Assembly (NCBI GenBank): GCA_964552395.1
Contig: CAZKGM010000081.1
Coordinates: 1-5,718 of the forward strand
Source: JAJDNH01 sp964552395
Lineage (GTDB): Bacteria > Acidobacteriota > Thermoanaerobaculia > Thermoanaerobaculales > Sulfomarinibacteraceae
Direction of reading: 5' to 3'
DNA: 5,718 bases
Below the pieces are notes generated by a model, which was not told the origin of the DNA, did no database searches, and saw only the letters and a list, made by a program, of their open reading frames with translations. Position 1 is the first letter of the stretch. Every line of letters begins with the position of its first letter. Shown piece after piece: positions 1 to 5,714 of this stretch. The translations under genes were made by a program, and so were the position numbers.

Positions 1-42
1 GCGAGCGCAGCGGCGGGGGGCGAGAGGGCACTCCTGCGCGAT

Positions 43-65
43 CCCTCCCCTACCAAAAGGGAGGG
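43..65. repeat. C-rich/G-rich hairpin without a U-tract
   Basis: CCCTCCC (43-49) is the perfect complement of GGGAGGG (59-65), with a 9-nt A-rich loop between them. More G residues follow. Neither strand has a T-run after the stem, so a standard Rho-independent terminator is not supported. It may be an intergenic hairpin, a weak terminator for a gene to the left, or a dispersed repeat. Function is unknown. Confidence 0.5.
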
Positions 66-80
66 GGGCTCACAACCTCT

Positions 81-247
81 CAGAGAACCCGGGAGGCAGA
101 TCCGAGCCCAGCGGCCCCTCGGGGCGGGAAGACCGGGCCGAGGTCCTCCTCGAGACCGGGCTCCGCGCTCCGAGGGGGGCGGCCGCAGGCCGCGGATCTG
201 CCGTGGCGGGGACACCGGTAGTGAGGCGGACCGGGGACGGTTCTCTG
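81..247. repeat. Large nested inverted repeat, candidate structured RNA or palindromic element
   Basis: Three pairs of perfectly complementary segments are nested in order. CAGAGAACC (81-89) pairs with 239-247, GGCAGATCCG (95-104) with 193-202, and CCCCTCGG (115-122) with 170-177. A small hairpin, CGAGG-TCCT-CCTCG (139-152), sits at the centre. An 8-nt direct repeat, GACCGGGC, occurs at 131-138 and 154-161. The right side carries about 36 extra bases (203-238) between the outer and middle stems, with a CCGG/CCGG pair (215-218 with 231-234) that could form a side hairpin. About 27 long-range pairs in correct nesting are more than I would expect by chance, although the GC-rich composition raises the background. 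The shape is loosely like a long single-hairpin regulatory RNA such as 6S RNA, but I see no diagnostic conserved motif and no clear promoter, so strand and identity stay open. Confidence 0.45.
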
Positions 248-262
248 GGATGGGCGAGACGT

Positions 263-294
263 CCGTCACCCCATCACTCCGTCACTCCGTCACC
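263..294. repeat. Four tandem copies of an 8-bp unit (CCRTCACY)
   Basis: The copies are CCGTCACC (263-270), CCATCACT (271-278), CCGTCACT (279-286) and CCGTCACC (287-294), with no spacing. The last part, CTCCGTCACTCCGTCACC (277-294), recurs exactly on the opposite strand at 5519-5536, upstream of the minus-strand genes. The repeat ends 66 nt before the protease start codon. It could be a regulatory element or a dispersed simple repeat. Confidence 0.7.
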
Positions 295-301
295 ACCTCC
301 A

Positions 302-331
302 TGCAACCCCCCGGCTGCGCCAACGTACACT
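302..331 (+). promoter_or_regulatory. Weak candidate promoter of the tricorn protease gene
   Basis: TACACT at 326-331 matches four of six positions of the sigma-70 -10 box. The corresponding -35 position (around 302-307, TGCAAC) is poor. A start point near 338 would leave a leader of about 22 nt containing the AGGAGG site and would fit translation starting at 361. The prediction rests mainly on position and is weak. Confidence 0.25.
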
Positions 332-350
332 AGCCCTAGATGCAATCGGA

Positions 351-356
351 AGGAGG
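351..356 (+). promoter_or_regulatory. Ribosome binding site that selects the start at 361
   Basis: AGGAGG is a full anti-16S match lying 4 nt before the ATG at 361. It lies downstream of the in-frame ATG at 340, which therefore cannot use it. The next in-frame ATG (373) is 16 nt away and less well placed. Confidence 0.8.
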
Positions 357-360
357 AGCT

Positions 361-3300
361 ATGTCCCGACACATGACAGGACTTGTGAAAGGTGTGCTCG
401 CGGCATGCGTGGCGCTGCTGCTGGCGCCGCCCGCCAGCGCGGCGACCAAGCTGCTGCGCTTTCCCGACATCTCCGGCAATGCGGTGGTGTTCTCGTACGC
501 CGGCGACCTCTGGAAGGCGCCCGCGGCGGGCGGCATCGCGGTCCGACTGACCGCCCACCCCGGGCAGGAGCTGTTCGCCAAGTTCTCCCCCAACGGCAAG
601 TGGATTGCCTTCACCGGGCAGTACGACGGCGACGAGCAGGTGTATGTGATGCCTGCCGACGGCGGCGTGCCGAAACGGCTCACCTGGTACCCCGCCCACG
701 GCCCCCTGGCCCCGCGGTGGGGGTACGACAACCAGGTCTACGGCTGGACGCCGGACGGGACCAGGGTACTGTTCCGGTCACTGCGCGACGCCGACGGCGG
801 ACGCACGGAGACCGCGCTGTATACGGTCTCGGTCGACGGCGGCCTGCCGGTCAAGCTGCCGATGCCGACCTCGGGCGCCGGTGACTTCTCGCCCGATGGC
901 AAACGCCTGGCATACTCGCCGCTGTTCCGCGACTTCCGCACCTGGAAGCGCTACTCGGGCGGTTGGGCCCAGGACCTCTACATCTACGACCTGGCGACCA
1001 ACGCGGTCAAGAAGATCGCGCCGTCGGTGCGCACAGAGCGCGACCCGATGTGGATCGGCGGCACCATCTACTTCGCCTCCGACCGCGACGGCACGCTCAA
1101 CCTGTACTCCTACGACGTCGCCTCCGGAGACGTCGCCGAGCTCACGCACTCGACGACGTGGGACGTCCGCTGGCCTTCCTCGGACAACCTCGGCGCCATC
1201 GTCTACGAGTCCGACGGCGAGCTGCACGTCTACCGCGCGGCCACCGGCACCGACACCAAGCTCGATATCACGGTGCCGGATGATGGGCTCAACACGCGAC
1301 CGTCGCGATACGCGGCGTGGAAGAACATCGAGGACTTTGAGCTGTCCCCGAAGGGCGAGCGGGCGCTGTTCGTGGCCCGGGGTGACGTCTTCACGGTTCC
1401 GATCGAGCACGGCCCGACCCGCAACCTGACCGACTCCTCGAACGCCCACGACAAGTGGGCGCGGTGGTCGCCCGACGGCGCCAAGATCGCCTACATCTCG
1501 GACGCCGACGGCGAGGACCAGCTGTACCTGGTCGACGAGAAGGGCGAGGGCAAGCCGCAGCGTCTGACGTCGGGCCTGGCGGCGATGCTGTACGCGCCGA
1601 GCTGGGCGCCCGACGGCAAGCGGCTGGCGTTCTCGGACAAGGACGGCAAGCTGTACGTGGTCACGGTCGCCGACCGCAAGATGACCCAGGTCGCCGATGA
1701 CGAGTATGGAGGCCTTCGCGACTACGCCTGGTCGCCGGACGGACGCTGGCTCGCGTTCTCGATGGCCAACGCCAACGGCTTCCGGTCGCTGTACGTCTGG
1801 GGTGCCGACGGCGGCCAGCTGCACCGCGTCACCGACGACACGTTCGACGTCGAGGAGCCGGCATGGGACCCCGAGGGGAGCTTCCTGTGGGTACTTTCGG
1901 AGCGGGAGTTCGCGCCCCAGATCTCGACCATCGAGTGGAACTACGCCGGCAACCGGATGACCGGGATCTTCGGCTACGCCCTCCGTCCCGACGTCAAGGA
2001 CCCGTTCGGCCCGCGCTCGGACGAGGTGACGGTCGGGGAGAAGAAGGATGGCGCCGAGAAGGCCGATGGCGGAGCGGAGAAGGATAAAGCAGACGCCAAG
2101 AAGGCCAAGGCAGAGCTCAAACCTGTGGTCATCGACTTCGACGGTCTTGCCGGCCGTGCGGTCAGGGTGCCGATTGATGCCGACAACCTCGGCGGGCTGG
2201 TCGCCACCAAGGGCTACCTGCTGTACAGCGTGAGAGGAGCGTACTTCTACGGCCGCCCGAGCTACGAGAAACCGCGCCTGATGCTCTTCGACCTCGACAA
2301 GCGCGAGGCCTCGGAGCTGGCTGCGGACGTCTCGAGCTACGCCGTGTCCGCCGACGGCTCCAAGGTCCTCGTCGAGCAAGACAAGAGCTACAACCTCTTC
2401 GACGTCAAGCCGAAGGCAAAGGACAAGAAGACAGTCTCGACCAAGGGCCTGTACGTCGACCGCGTGCCCAAGCAGGAGTGGGCGGAGATCTTCAACGAGG
2501 TGTGGCGGCGCTACCGCGACTTCTACTACCTCAAGAACATGCACGGCTACGACTGGAAGGAGATCGGCGACCGCTACCGGACGTTGGTCCCGTACGTGGC
2601 GCACCGCTCGGACCTCAACTACGTGCTCGGCGAGATGGTGGCGGAGCTGTCGACCGGCCACTGCTACATCCAGGGCGGCGACTTCGACATCCCCGAGCGT
2701 GCCAAGGTTGGCCTGCCGGGCGCCCGCTTCGAGCTCGACGCTGAAGCCGGCCGCTACCGGATCGCGAGGATCTTCAAGGGCGACCCCGAGGAGGAGCGGT
2801 ACCGCGCGCCGCTCGACGCCCTCGGGATCAGCGTCAAGGCAGGCGACTACGTGCTGGCGATCGACGGCGAGAACCTCGGCGGCGGCGACAACCCCTACCG
2901 CCTGCTGCAGAACAAGACCGACCCGGTGACGTTGACGGTGAACGACAAGCCGACGCTCGAGGGCGCACGCCGGGTCACCTACACGCCGGTGTTCTCGGAG
3001 TCTGCCCTCCTGTACAGGGCGTGGGTCGACGGCAACCGCGACAAGGTCGCCGAGCTGAGCGGCGGGCGGGTCGGCTACCTGCACATTCCCGATATGGGCG
3101 CGGAGGGGATCTACGAGTTCATCAAGTGGTACTACCCTCAGGTCCGCAAGCAGGGGCTGGTGATCGACGTCCGCAACAACGGCGGCGGCAACGTGTCGCA
3201 GTGGATCATCGAGCGCCTCGACACCAAGCTGCTCGGCACCCGCTTCGGCTACGCCTCCGACCACCCGCGGACTTACCCGTACACCGTCTTCTACGGGCAC

Positions 3301-3672
3301 ATGGCGTGCCTGATCAACGAGACCTCCGCCTCCGACGGCGACATCTTCCCGGCCCGCTTCAAGAAGGCCGGCCTCGGCCCGCTGATCGGCAAGCGCACGT
3401 GGGGCGGGGTGGTCGGGATCTCGGGCCACGGGCCGCTGCTCGACGGCGGCCAGGTCTACGTGCCGCAGCAGGCCACCAACGACGTCGACGGCTCGTACAT
3501 CATCGAGGGTCACGGCGTCGATCCCGACATCGTGGTCGAGAACGACCCGGCATCGGTGATCGCCGGCCACGATCCGCAGCTCGAGCGTGGTGTCGAGGAG
3601 GTGCTGGCGGCGATGAAGCGCGAGCCGCGAGCCCTGCCCACGCGTCCGCCCGATCCCGTGCAGGCGAGGTGA
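361..3672 (+). CDS. Exported tricorn-type S41 family peptidase
   Basis: This is a complete 1103-residue homologue of tricorn protease (MEROPS S41B), which trims oligopeptides. Residues 1-27 look like a signal peptide: Arg/Lys-containing N-region, hydrophobic core, ASA|A cleavage site. That places the enzyme outside the cytoplasm, unlike cytosolic archaeal tricorn. Residues about 28-320 and 321-690 form two beta-propellers with TolB/PD40 blades such as FSPDGKRLAYS (176), WSPDGAKIAYI (369), WAPDGKRLAFS (415) and WSPDGRWLAFS (457). A Lys/Ala/Asp/Glu-rich linker (561-588) interrupts the second. A helical catalytic subdomain (about 699-783) carries His767, a PDZ domain spans about 784-877, and the S41 core follows. 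The core has the oxyanion loop DVRNNGGGN (936-944), nucleophile Ser991 with Asp992 in SASDGDIF, and Glu1049 in IIEGHGVDPD. The Ser991-Glu1049 spacing of 58 equals Ser965-Glu1023 of Thermoplasma tricorn. The residue before the catalytic His is Gly766 where Thermoplasma has Ser745. The start at 361 is chosen for its Shine-Dalgarno site and signal peptide. The gene stands alone, with its own terminator. The family call is firm; the substrate is unknown. Confidence 0.95.
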   Translation: MSRHMTGLVKGVLAACVALLLAPPASAATKLLRFPDISGNAVVFSYAGDLWKAPAAGGIAVRLTAHPGQELFAKFSPNGKWIAFTGQYDGDEQVYVMPADGGVPKRLTWYPAHGPLAPRWGYDNQVYGWTPDGTRVLFRSLRDADGGRTETALYTVSVDGGLPVKLPMPTSGAGDFSPDGKRLAYSPLFRDFRTWKRYSGGWAQDLYIYDLATNAVKKIAPSVRTERDPMWIGGTIYFASDRDGTLNLYSYDVASGDVAELTHSTTWDVRWPSSDNLGAIVYESDGELHVYRAATGTDTKLDITVPDDGLNTRPSRYAAWKNIEDFELSPKGERALFVARGDVFTVPIEHGPTRNLTDSSNAHDKWARWSPDGAKIAYISDADGEDQLYLVDEKGEGKPQRLTSGLAAMLYAPSWAPDGKRLAFSDKDGKLYVVTVADRKMTQVADDEYGGLRDYAWSPDGRWLAFSMANANGFRSLYVWGADGGQLHRVTDDTFDVEEPAWDPEGSFLWVLSEREFAPQISTIEWNYAGNRMTGIFGYALRPDVKDPFGPRSDEVTVGEKKDGAEKADGGAEKDKADAKKAKAELKPVVIDFDGLAGRAVRVPIDADNLGGLVATKGYLLYSVRGAYFYGRPSYEKPRLMLFDLDKREASELAADVSSYAVSADGSKVLVEQDKSYNLFDVKPKAKDKKTVSTKGLYVDRVPKQEWAEIFNEVWRRYRDFYYLKNMHGYDWKEIGDRYRTLVPYVAHRSDLNYVLGEMVAELSTGHCYIQGGDFDIPERAKVGLPGARFELDAEAGRYRIARIFKGDPEEERYRAPLDALGISVKAGDYVLAIDGENLGGGDNPYRLLQNKTDPVTLTVNDKPTLEGARRVTYTPVFSESALLYRAWVDGNRDKVAELSGGRVGYLHIPDMGAEGIYEFIKWYYPQVRKQGLVIDVRNNGGGNVSQWIIERLDTKLLGTRFGYASDHPRTYPYTVFYGHMACLINETSASDGDIFPARFKKAGLGPLIGKRTWGGVVGISGHGPLLDGGQVYVPQQATNDVDGSYIIEGHGVDPDIVVENDPASVIAGHDPQLERGVEEVLAAMKREPRALPTRPPDPVQAR

Positions 3673-3707
3673 CGCCTCAGCCTGCGGGATGATCCCAAAG
3701 CTCAGGG

Positions 3708-3736
3708 ACGCCCCCTTCCCCGGAAGGGGGCGTTTT
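3708..3736 (+). terminator. Rho-independent terminator between convergent genes
   Basis: CGCCCCCTTC (3709-3718) pairs perfectly with GAAGGGGGCG (3723-3732) around the loop CCCG, with an extra A-T pair at the base, and is followed by TTTT (3733-3736). It starts 36 nt after the protease stop codon and is a strong terminator for the plus strand. It also lies immediately past the stop codon of the minus-strand gene. In that direction the stem is followed by TCCCTG instead of a T-run, so bidirectional action is possible but weaker. Confidence 0.9.
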
Positions 3737-3738
3737 CA

Positions 3739-4479
3739 TCAGCTCACGGGCTCGAGGTTCGCCTCCAGCCCCTCGGTGGCGCGCGTTGCCCGCAGGTACC
3801 CACGCAGCCCGACCGCGGTGATGACGGCGCTCGCGAGAACCAGGCCGCCGTCGAACAGGCTCCACCACGACACGCCGAAGAATCGGAACAGGCCGATGCC
3901 GAGGGTCAGGAAGGCGAGGCCGGTCCGCGTCAGGGCGAGGTAGGTTCTGCCCCGAGCGAGCTCGGTCCGCATGCGTGAGAGCACGGTACGCGAACCCGCG
4001 AGCTTGGTCCGCCCCTCGGCGAGCTTGGTCCGCCCCTCGGCAAGGTCGGTGCGCTTCTCGGACAGGCCGGTGCGGGTCTGCGCCATGTCGGTGCGCTGGC
4101 CGGCCAGGTTGGTGCGGCCTCGCGCCATGTCGGTGCGCAGGACCGAGAGGTCGGTGCGTTGGCTGGCCAGGCTGCTCCGCTCGCGCGAGAGGTCGGTGCG
4201 GATGGTGGCGAGCTCGGTGCTGCGGGTCGACAGGCGTGTCTGCTCGCGCGTCAGGTCGGTGCGCTCCTGCGCCATCTCGGTCTGGTGGCGGTTGTAGGTG
4301 TCGGAGGTGGCGGCGTACTCCAGCAGGCCGGTGCTGGTGACCGTCCGCTGCTGCTCGAGGTCGTGGATGCCGCGCTCGAGCTCTGTGCCGGTCTCCTGCA
4401 GCTCAACGGCGCGATCGAGCAGCGAGCGGATCGCCGTCAGCTGTGACTGCAGCTCGTCCCTGAAGTTGCTCTCGGTCAT
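3739..4479 (-). CDS. DUF202 membrane protein with an 18-heptad RTxLA repeat
   Basis: This 246-residue protein has three parts. Residues 1-65 are polar and probably helical. Residues 66-191 are 18 consecutive 7-residue repeats with no gap. Position 1 is Arg in 15 copies, position 2 Thr in 17, position 4 Leu or Met in all 18, and position 5 Ala, Ser or Thr in all. Residues about 171-234 resemble DUF202 (YidH-like): the motif RTYLALTRTGLAFLTLG, then two hydrophobic segments (about 187-202 and 205-228) and a basic end (RGYLRATRA). The last repeats are part of the DUF202 motif and lie in the same register, so the array looks like a multiplied version of it. DUF202 proteins are small membrane proteins of mostly unknown role, and the domain also occurs in the yeast VTC polyphosphate complex. 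I infer that the C-terminus anchors the protein in the inner membrane and the repeat forms a long charged helix. The start is supported by AAGGGAG 7 nt upstream. The gene follows the kinase-like gene by 81 nt on the same strand. Function is unknown. Confidence 0.85.
   Translation of the reverse strand: MTESNFRDELQSQLTAIRSLLDRAVELQETGTELERGIHDLEQQRTVTSTGLLEYAATSDTYNRHQTEMAQERTDLTREQTRLSTRSTELATIRTDLSRERSSLASQRTDLSVLRTDMARGRTNLAGQRTDMAQTRTGLSEKRTDLAEGRTKLAEGRTKLAGSRTVLSRMRTELARGRTYLALTRTGLAFLTLGIGLFRFFGVSWWSLFDGGLVLASAVITAVGLRGYLRATRATEGLEANLEPVS
3907..4284 (-). repeat. 21-bp periodic coding repeat (18 units)
   Basis: This is the DNA behind the heptad array: 378 bp, exactly 18 units of 21 bp, with no frame-breaking indel. 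On the plus strand it appears as recurring GGTGCG or GGTCCG (the Thr-Arg codons reversed) every 21 bp. Two neighbouring units, 3999-4019 and 4020-4040, are identical, and the identity extends by one base on each side. Other units have drifted. This pattern fits growth by tandem duplication, with at least one recent event. Confidence 0.9.
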
Positions 4480-4486
4480 CGTTATG

Positions 4487-4493
4487 CTCCCTT
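4487..4493 (-). promoter_or_regulatory. Ribosome binding site of the DUF202 repeat protein
   Basis: Read on the minus strand, AAGGGAG lies 7 nt before the ATG at 4479. It supports this start and shows that the gene has its own translation signal within the presumed operon. Confidence 0.7.
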
Positions 4494-4560
4494 TGCAGCG
4501 ATGGCCGCTGCCGCCTGCAGTGTCATCTCCCGTCCGGTGGGCGCCTCCCGGCCGTGCCCC

Positions 4561-5379
4561 TCAGGCCGTCGGGCTCAGGTACGGCGCGTACCCGGGTTTG
4601 TAGTCGATACTCCTCACCCCCGCGATACCGCGCCCGATCCTGAGCACGACCTCGAGGGTCTCGTCCTCGATGTAGGGGCCGAGCAGCGTGACGGCGCCGT
4701 CTTCGACGTTGGCGCTGATCTCGAACAGGTAGGTGCGCGCGTCGGAGACCAGCGCGGCCTCGATCTCGGCGGCCAGACACAGCCGCACGAGCTCCCTCTC
4801 GCAGTCCTCGGTGCAGCGGTACTGGTCGTCCTCCATGATCCCCTTGAGGACACGGCAGGCGACCTCGATGGGCACCCGTTCGAGGTTGAGTAAGAGGTCG
4901 TACAACTTCGGGTCGCGGACGTCGCGGCCGTACATGAAGCGCGCCCAGCGGACGCGCCGGTCGTCCTCGGTGCGGATGTAGTCGCGCGCCATCTCCTCGT
5001 CGTACTTGAAGCGCTCCATCGTCATCGCGACGCGGGCGCTCATGGGCGCCTCGATGCGCACCTTCACGAAGTGTTGGAGCGGCGGCAGGAGCAGGTGACC
5101 CGAGTGGCCGTGGTATACGACTCCGTCGCCGTGGACCTTCTCCAGCAGCGCCTGCCGCATCAGCACCACGTAAGGACGGCGCAGCTCGCTGAACTGCTGG
5201 TAGGCGCGGTCTGCTCTCTCCAGCTTCTTCACGACCTTGCTCGCGAGCGCGCCGTGGCAGTTGACAACCGAGACGAGGTCCTCGCGCGACACGAAGCGAA
5301 AGCTCGTGTGCCGCTGGAGGCAGTCCAGCAGCTTGCGCGCGCCGGCTGCCGTTCCACGGGAGATGAAGAGCACCGCCAT
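4561..5379 (-). CDS. Cytidylate kinase-like protein with C-terminal BON domain
   Basis: The protein has 272 residues. Residues about 1-182 match the cytidylate kinase-like family (Cytidylate_kin2 type). They contain a first strand and nucleotide-loop region ISRGTAAGARKL (6-17), SREDLV (31-36), VVYHGHSGHLLL (87-98), and the characteristic RRVRWARFMYGRDVRDPKLY segment (141-160) running into DLLLNLERV (161-169). The loop lacks the classical GxxxxGK[S/T] Walker A form, as is usual in this family, so CMP kinase activity should not be assumed. Residues about 201-262 look like a BON domain (EIEAAL, then ISANVEDGAVTLLG and GVRSIDY), a module linked to membrane or phospholipid binding. The fusion suggests a regulatory or membrane-associated nucleotide-binding protein rather than housekeeping Cmk. 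An in-frame GTG at 5409 would add 10 residues. I prefer the ATG at 5379 because GGAGG lies 5 nt upstream and the protein then begins at the first beta strand. It is probably co-transcribed with the DUF202 gene. The family call is fairly sure; the function is not known. Confidence 0.85.
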   Translation of the reverse strand: MAVLFISRGTAAGARKLLDCLQRHTSFRFVSREDLVSVVNCHGALASKVVKKLERADRAYQQFSELRRPYVVLMRQALLEKVHGDGVVYHGHSGHLLLPPLQHFVKVRIEAPMSARVAMTMERFKYDEEMARDYIRTEDDRRVRWARFMYGRDVRDPKLYDLLLNLERVPIEVACRVLKGIMEDDQYRCTEDCERELVRLCLAAEIEAALVSDARTYLFEISANVEDGAVTLLGPYIEDETLEVVLRIGRGIAGVRSIDYKPGYAPYLSPTA

Positions 5380-5384
5380 TCCCG

Positions 5385-5389
5385 CCTCC
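5385..5389 (-). promoter_or_regulatory. Ribosome binding site that selects the start at 5379
   Basis: On the minus strand GGAGG lies 5 nt before the ATG at 5379. The alternative upstream GTG at 5409 has only a weak GCAGG-like sequence before it, so this site decides the start. Confidence 0.7.
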
Positions 5390-5485
5390 GTCTCAGGCCC
5401 CGACGGCACCGCCTGCCGCCGGCTTCCGCGACGGGCGGCGACCCCATTCGTCCGAGCCGAAAGGGCTCTTCCCCCCCAAAGTGAC

Positions 5486-5494
5486 AGTTTACCA
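5486..5494 (-). promoter_or_regulatory. Candidate extended -10 promoter for the kinase-like/DUF202 operon
   Basis: On the minus strand the sequence reads TGGTAAACT. It has the TGn extension followed by TAAACT, which matches four of six bases of the -10 consensus. No good -35 box lies at the right spacing, which is tolerable for an extended -10 promoter or one that needs an activator. The start point would be near 5479, giving a leader of about 100 nt before the ATG at 5379. Confidence 0.3.
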
Positions 5495-5518
5495 GGATGA
5501 CGAGATGGGGGCTGGGGA

Positions 5519-5536
5519 GGTGACGGAGTGACGGAG
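5519..5536 (-). repeat. Second copy of the 18-nt CTCCGTCACTCCGTCACC element
   Basis: On the minus strand this is identical over 18 nt to 277-294 on the plus strand. Both copies point toward the gene they precede, and TCC follows each copy, after an extra ACC in the left one. It consists of two 8-bp units. It lies about 27 nt upstream of the candidate -10 box here, compared with 31 nt at the protease gene. Confidence 0.7.
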
Positions 5537-5555
5537 ACCCCCTCCCACCGAAGAC

Positions 5556-5583
5556 GGTGAGGAGTGAGGTGTAAGGAGTAAGG
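5556..5583. repeat. Four tandem copies of a 7-bp unit (NGTRAGG)
   Basis: The units are GGTGAGG, AGTGAGG, TGTAAGG and AGTAAGG, contiguous and without gaps. The unit looks like a shortened relative of the AGTGACGG 8-bp unit found 20 nt to the left. It is a simple repeat of unknown role. Confidence 0.6.
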
Positions 5584-5655
5584 GGACCTCCACCCACCCG
5601 GAGAACCCTTCGGCAGCGCGCTCCAGAGAATGGTGCGCTCAAACGGGCGTACCGT

Positions 5656-5714
5656 CCTTGATGTTTCTCTGAAGAGCGTTCACAAGCCGTACGCGCTGGC
5701 GAGAAACGTCAAGG
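5656..5714. repeat. Inverted repeat with 14-nt arms at the right edge
   Basis: CCTTGATGTTTCTC (5656-5669) is complementary to GAGAAACGTCAAGG (5701-5714) except at one position, which is a G-U wobble in RNA read on one strand. The 31-nt interior contains a further 4-bp pair (AGCG 5675-5678 with CGCT 5694-5697). No T-run follows on the plus strand; a G-run does. It could be an RNA hairpin, a protein binding site or the end of a mobile or dispersed element. The window ends too soon to decide. Confidence 0.6.

Larger units (their letters stand above)
1..339. other. Non-coding region upstream of the tricorn protease gene
   Basis: No credible coding region is seen here. The open frames that overlap it on the minus strand are antisense extensions over the protease gene. 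The stretch is very G/C-rich and holds, in order, a C-rich/G-rich hairpin (43-65), a nested inverted repeat (81-247), four copies of an 8-bp unit (263-294) and a weak promoter candidate (326-331). No tRNA, rRNA or riboswitch that I can recognise is present. The left edge may lie just past the end of a gene outside the window. Confidence 0.6.

Noticed and set aside
340..360. In-frame ATG at 340 as the start of the tricorn gene
   Set aside because: The AGGAGG site lies after this codon and 4 nt before the ATG at 361. The seven extra residues would put acidic and polar sequence ahead of the signal peptide.
394..408. Lipobox-like Leu-Ala-Ala-Cys (residues 13-16) suggesting a lipoprotein
   Set aside because: Only about five residues separate Lys10 from the Cys, too short for the hydrophobic core. 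The hydrophobic stretch continues past the Cys to a good signal peptidase I site after Ala27.
778..3570. A 930-codon open frame on the minus strand across the tricorn gene
   Set aside because: It is antisense to a well-supported gene. Its translation is low-complexity (rich in V, R, D, A, L) with no recognisable motif, as expected when the opposite strand has G or C at almost every third codon position.
3971..4446. Plus-strand open frames rich in Arg, Ser, Val and Ala across the heptad-repeat gene
   Set aside because: These are the reverse of the 21-bp coding repeat. The minus-strand reading has a good ribosome binding site, a recognisable domain and membrane segments, while the plus-strand frames have none of these.
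4480..4560. Possible terminator or promoter between the two minus-strand genes
   Set aside because: The only hairpin noticed is a 5-bp CAGCG/CGCTG stem without a T-run, and no -10/-35 pair was seen, so read-through from the kinase-like gene is the simpler reading.
4501..4893. Plus-strand open frame of 130 codons over the 3' part of the kinase-like gene
   Set aside because: It is antisense to the minus-strand gene, has no good ribosome binding site and shows no family signature.
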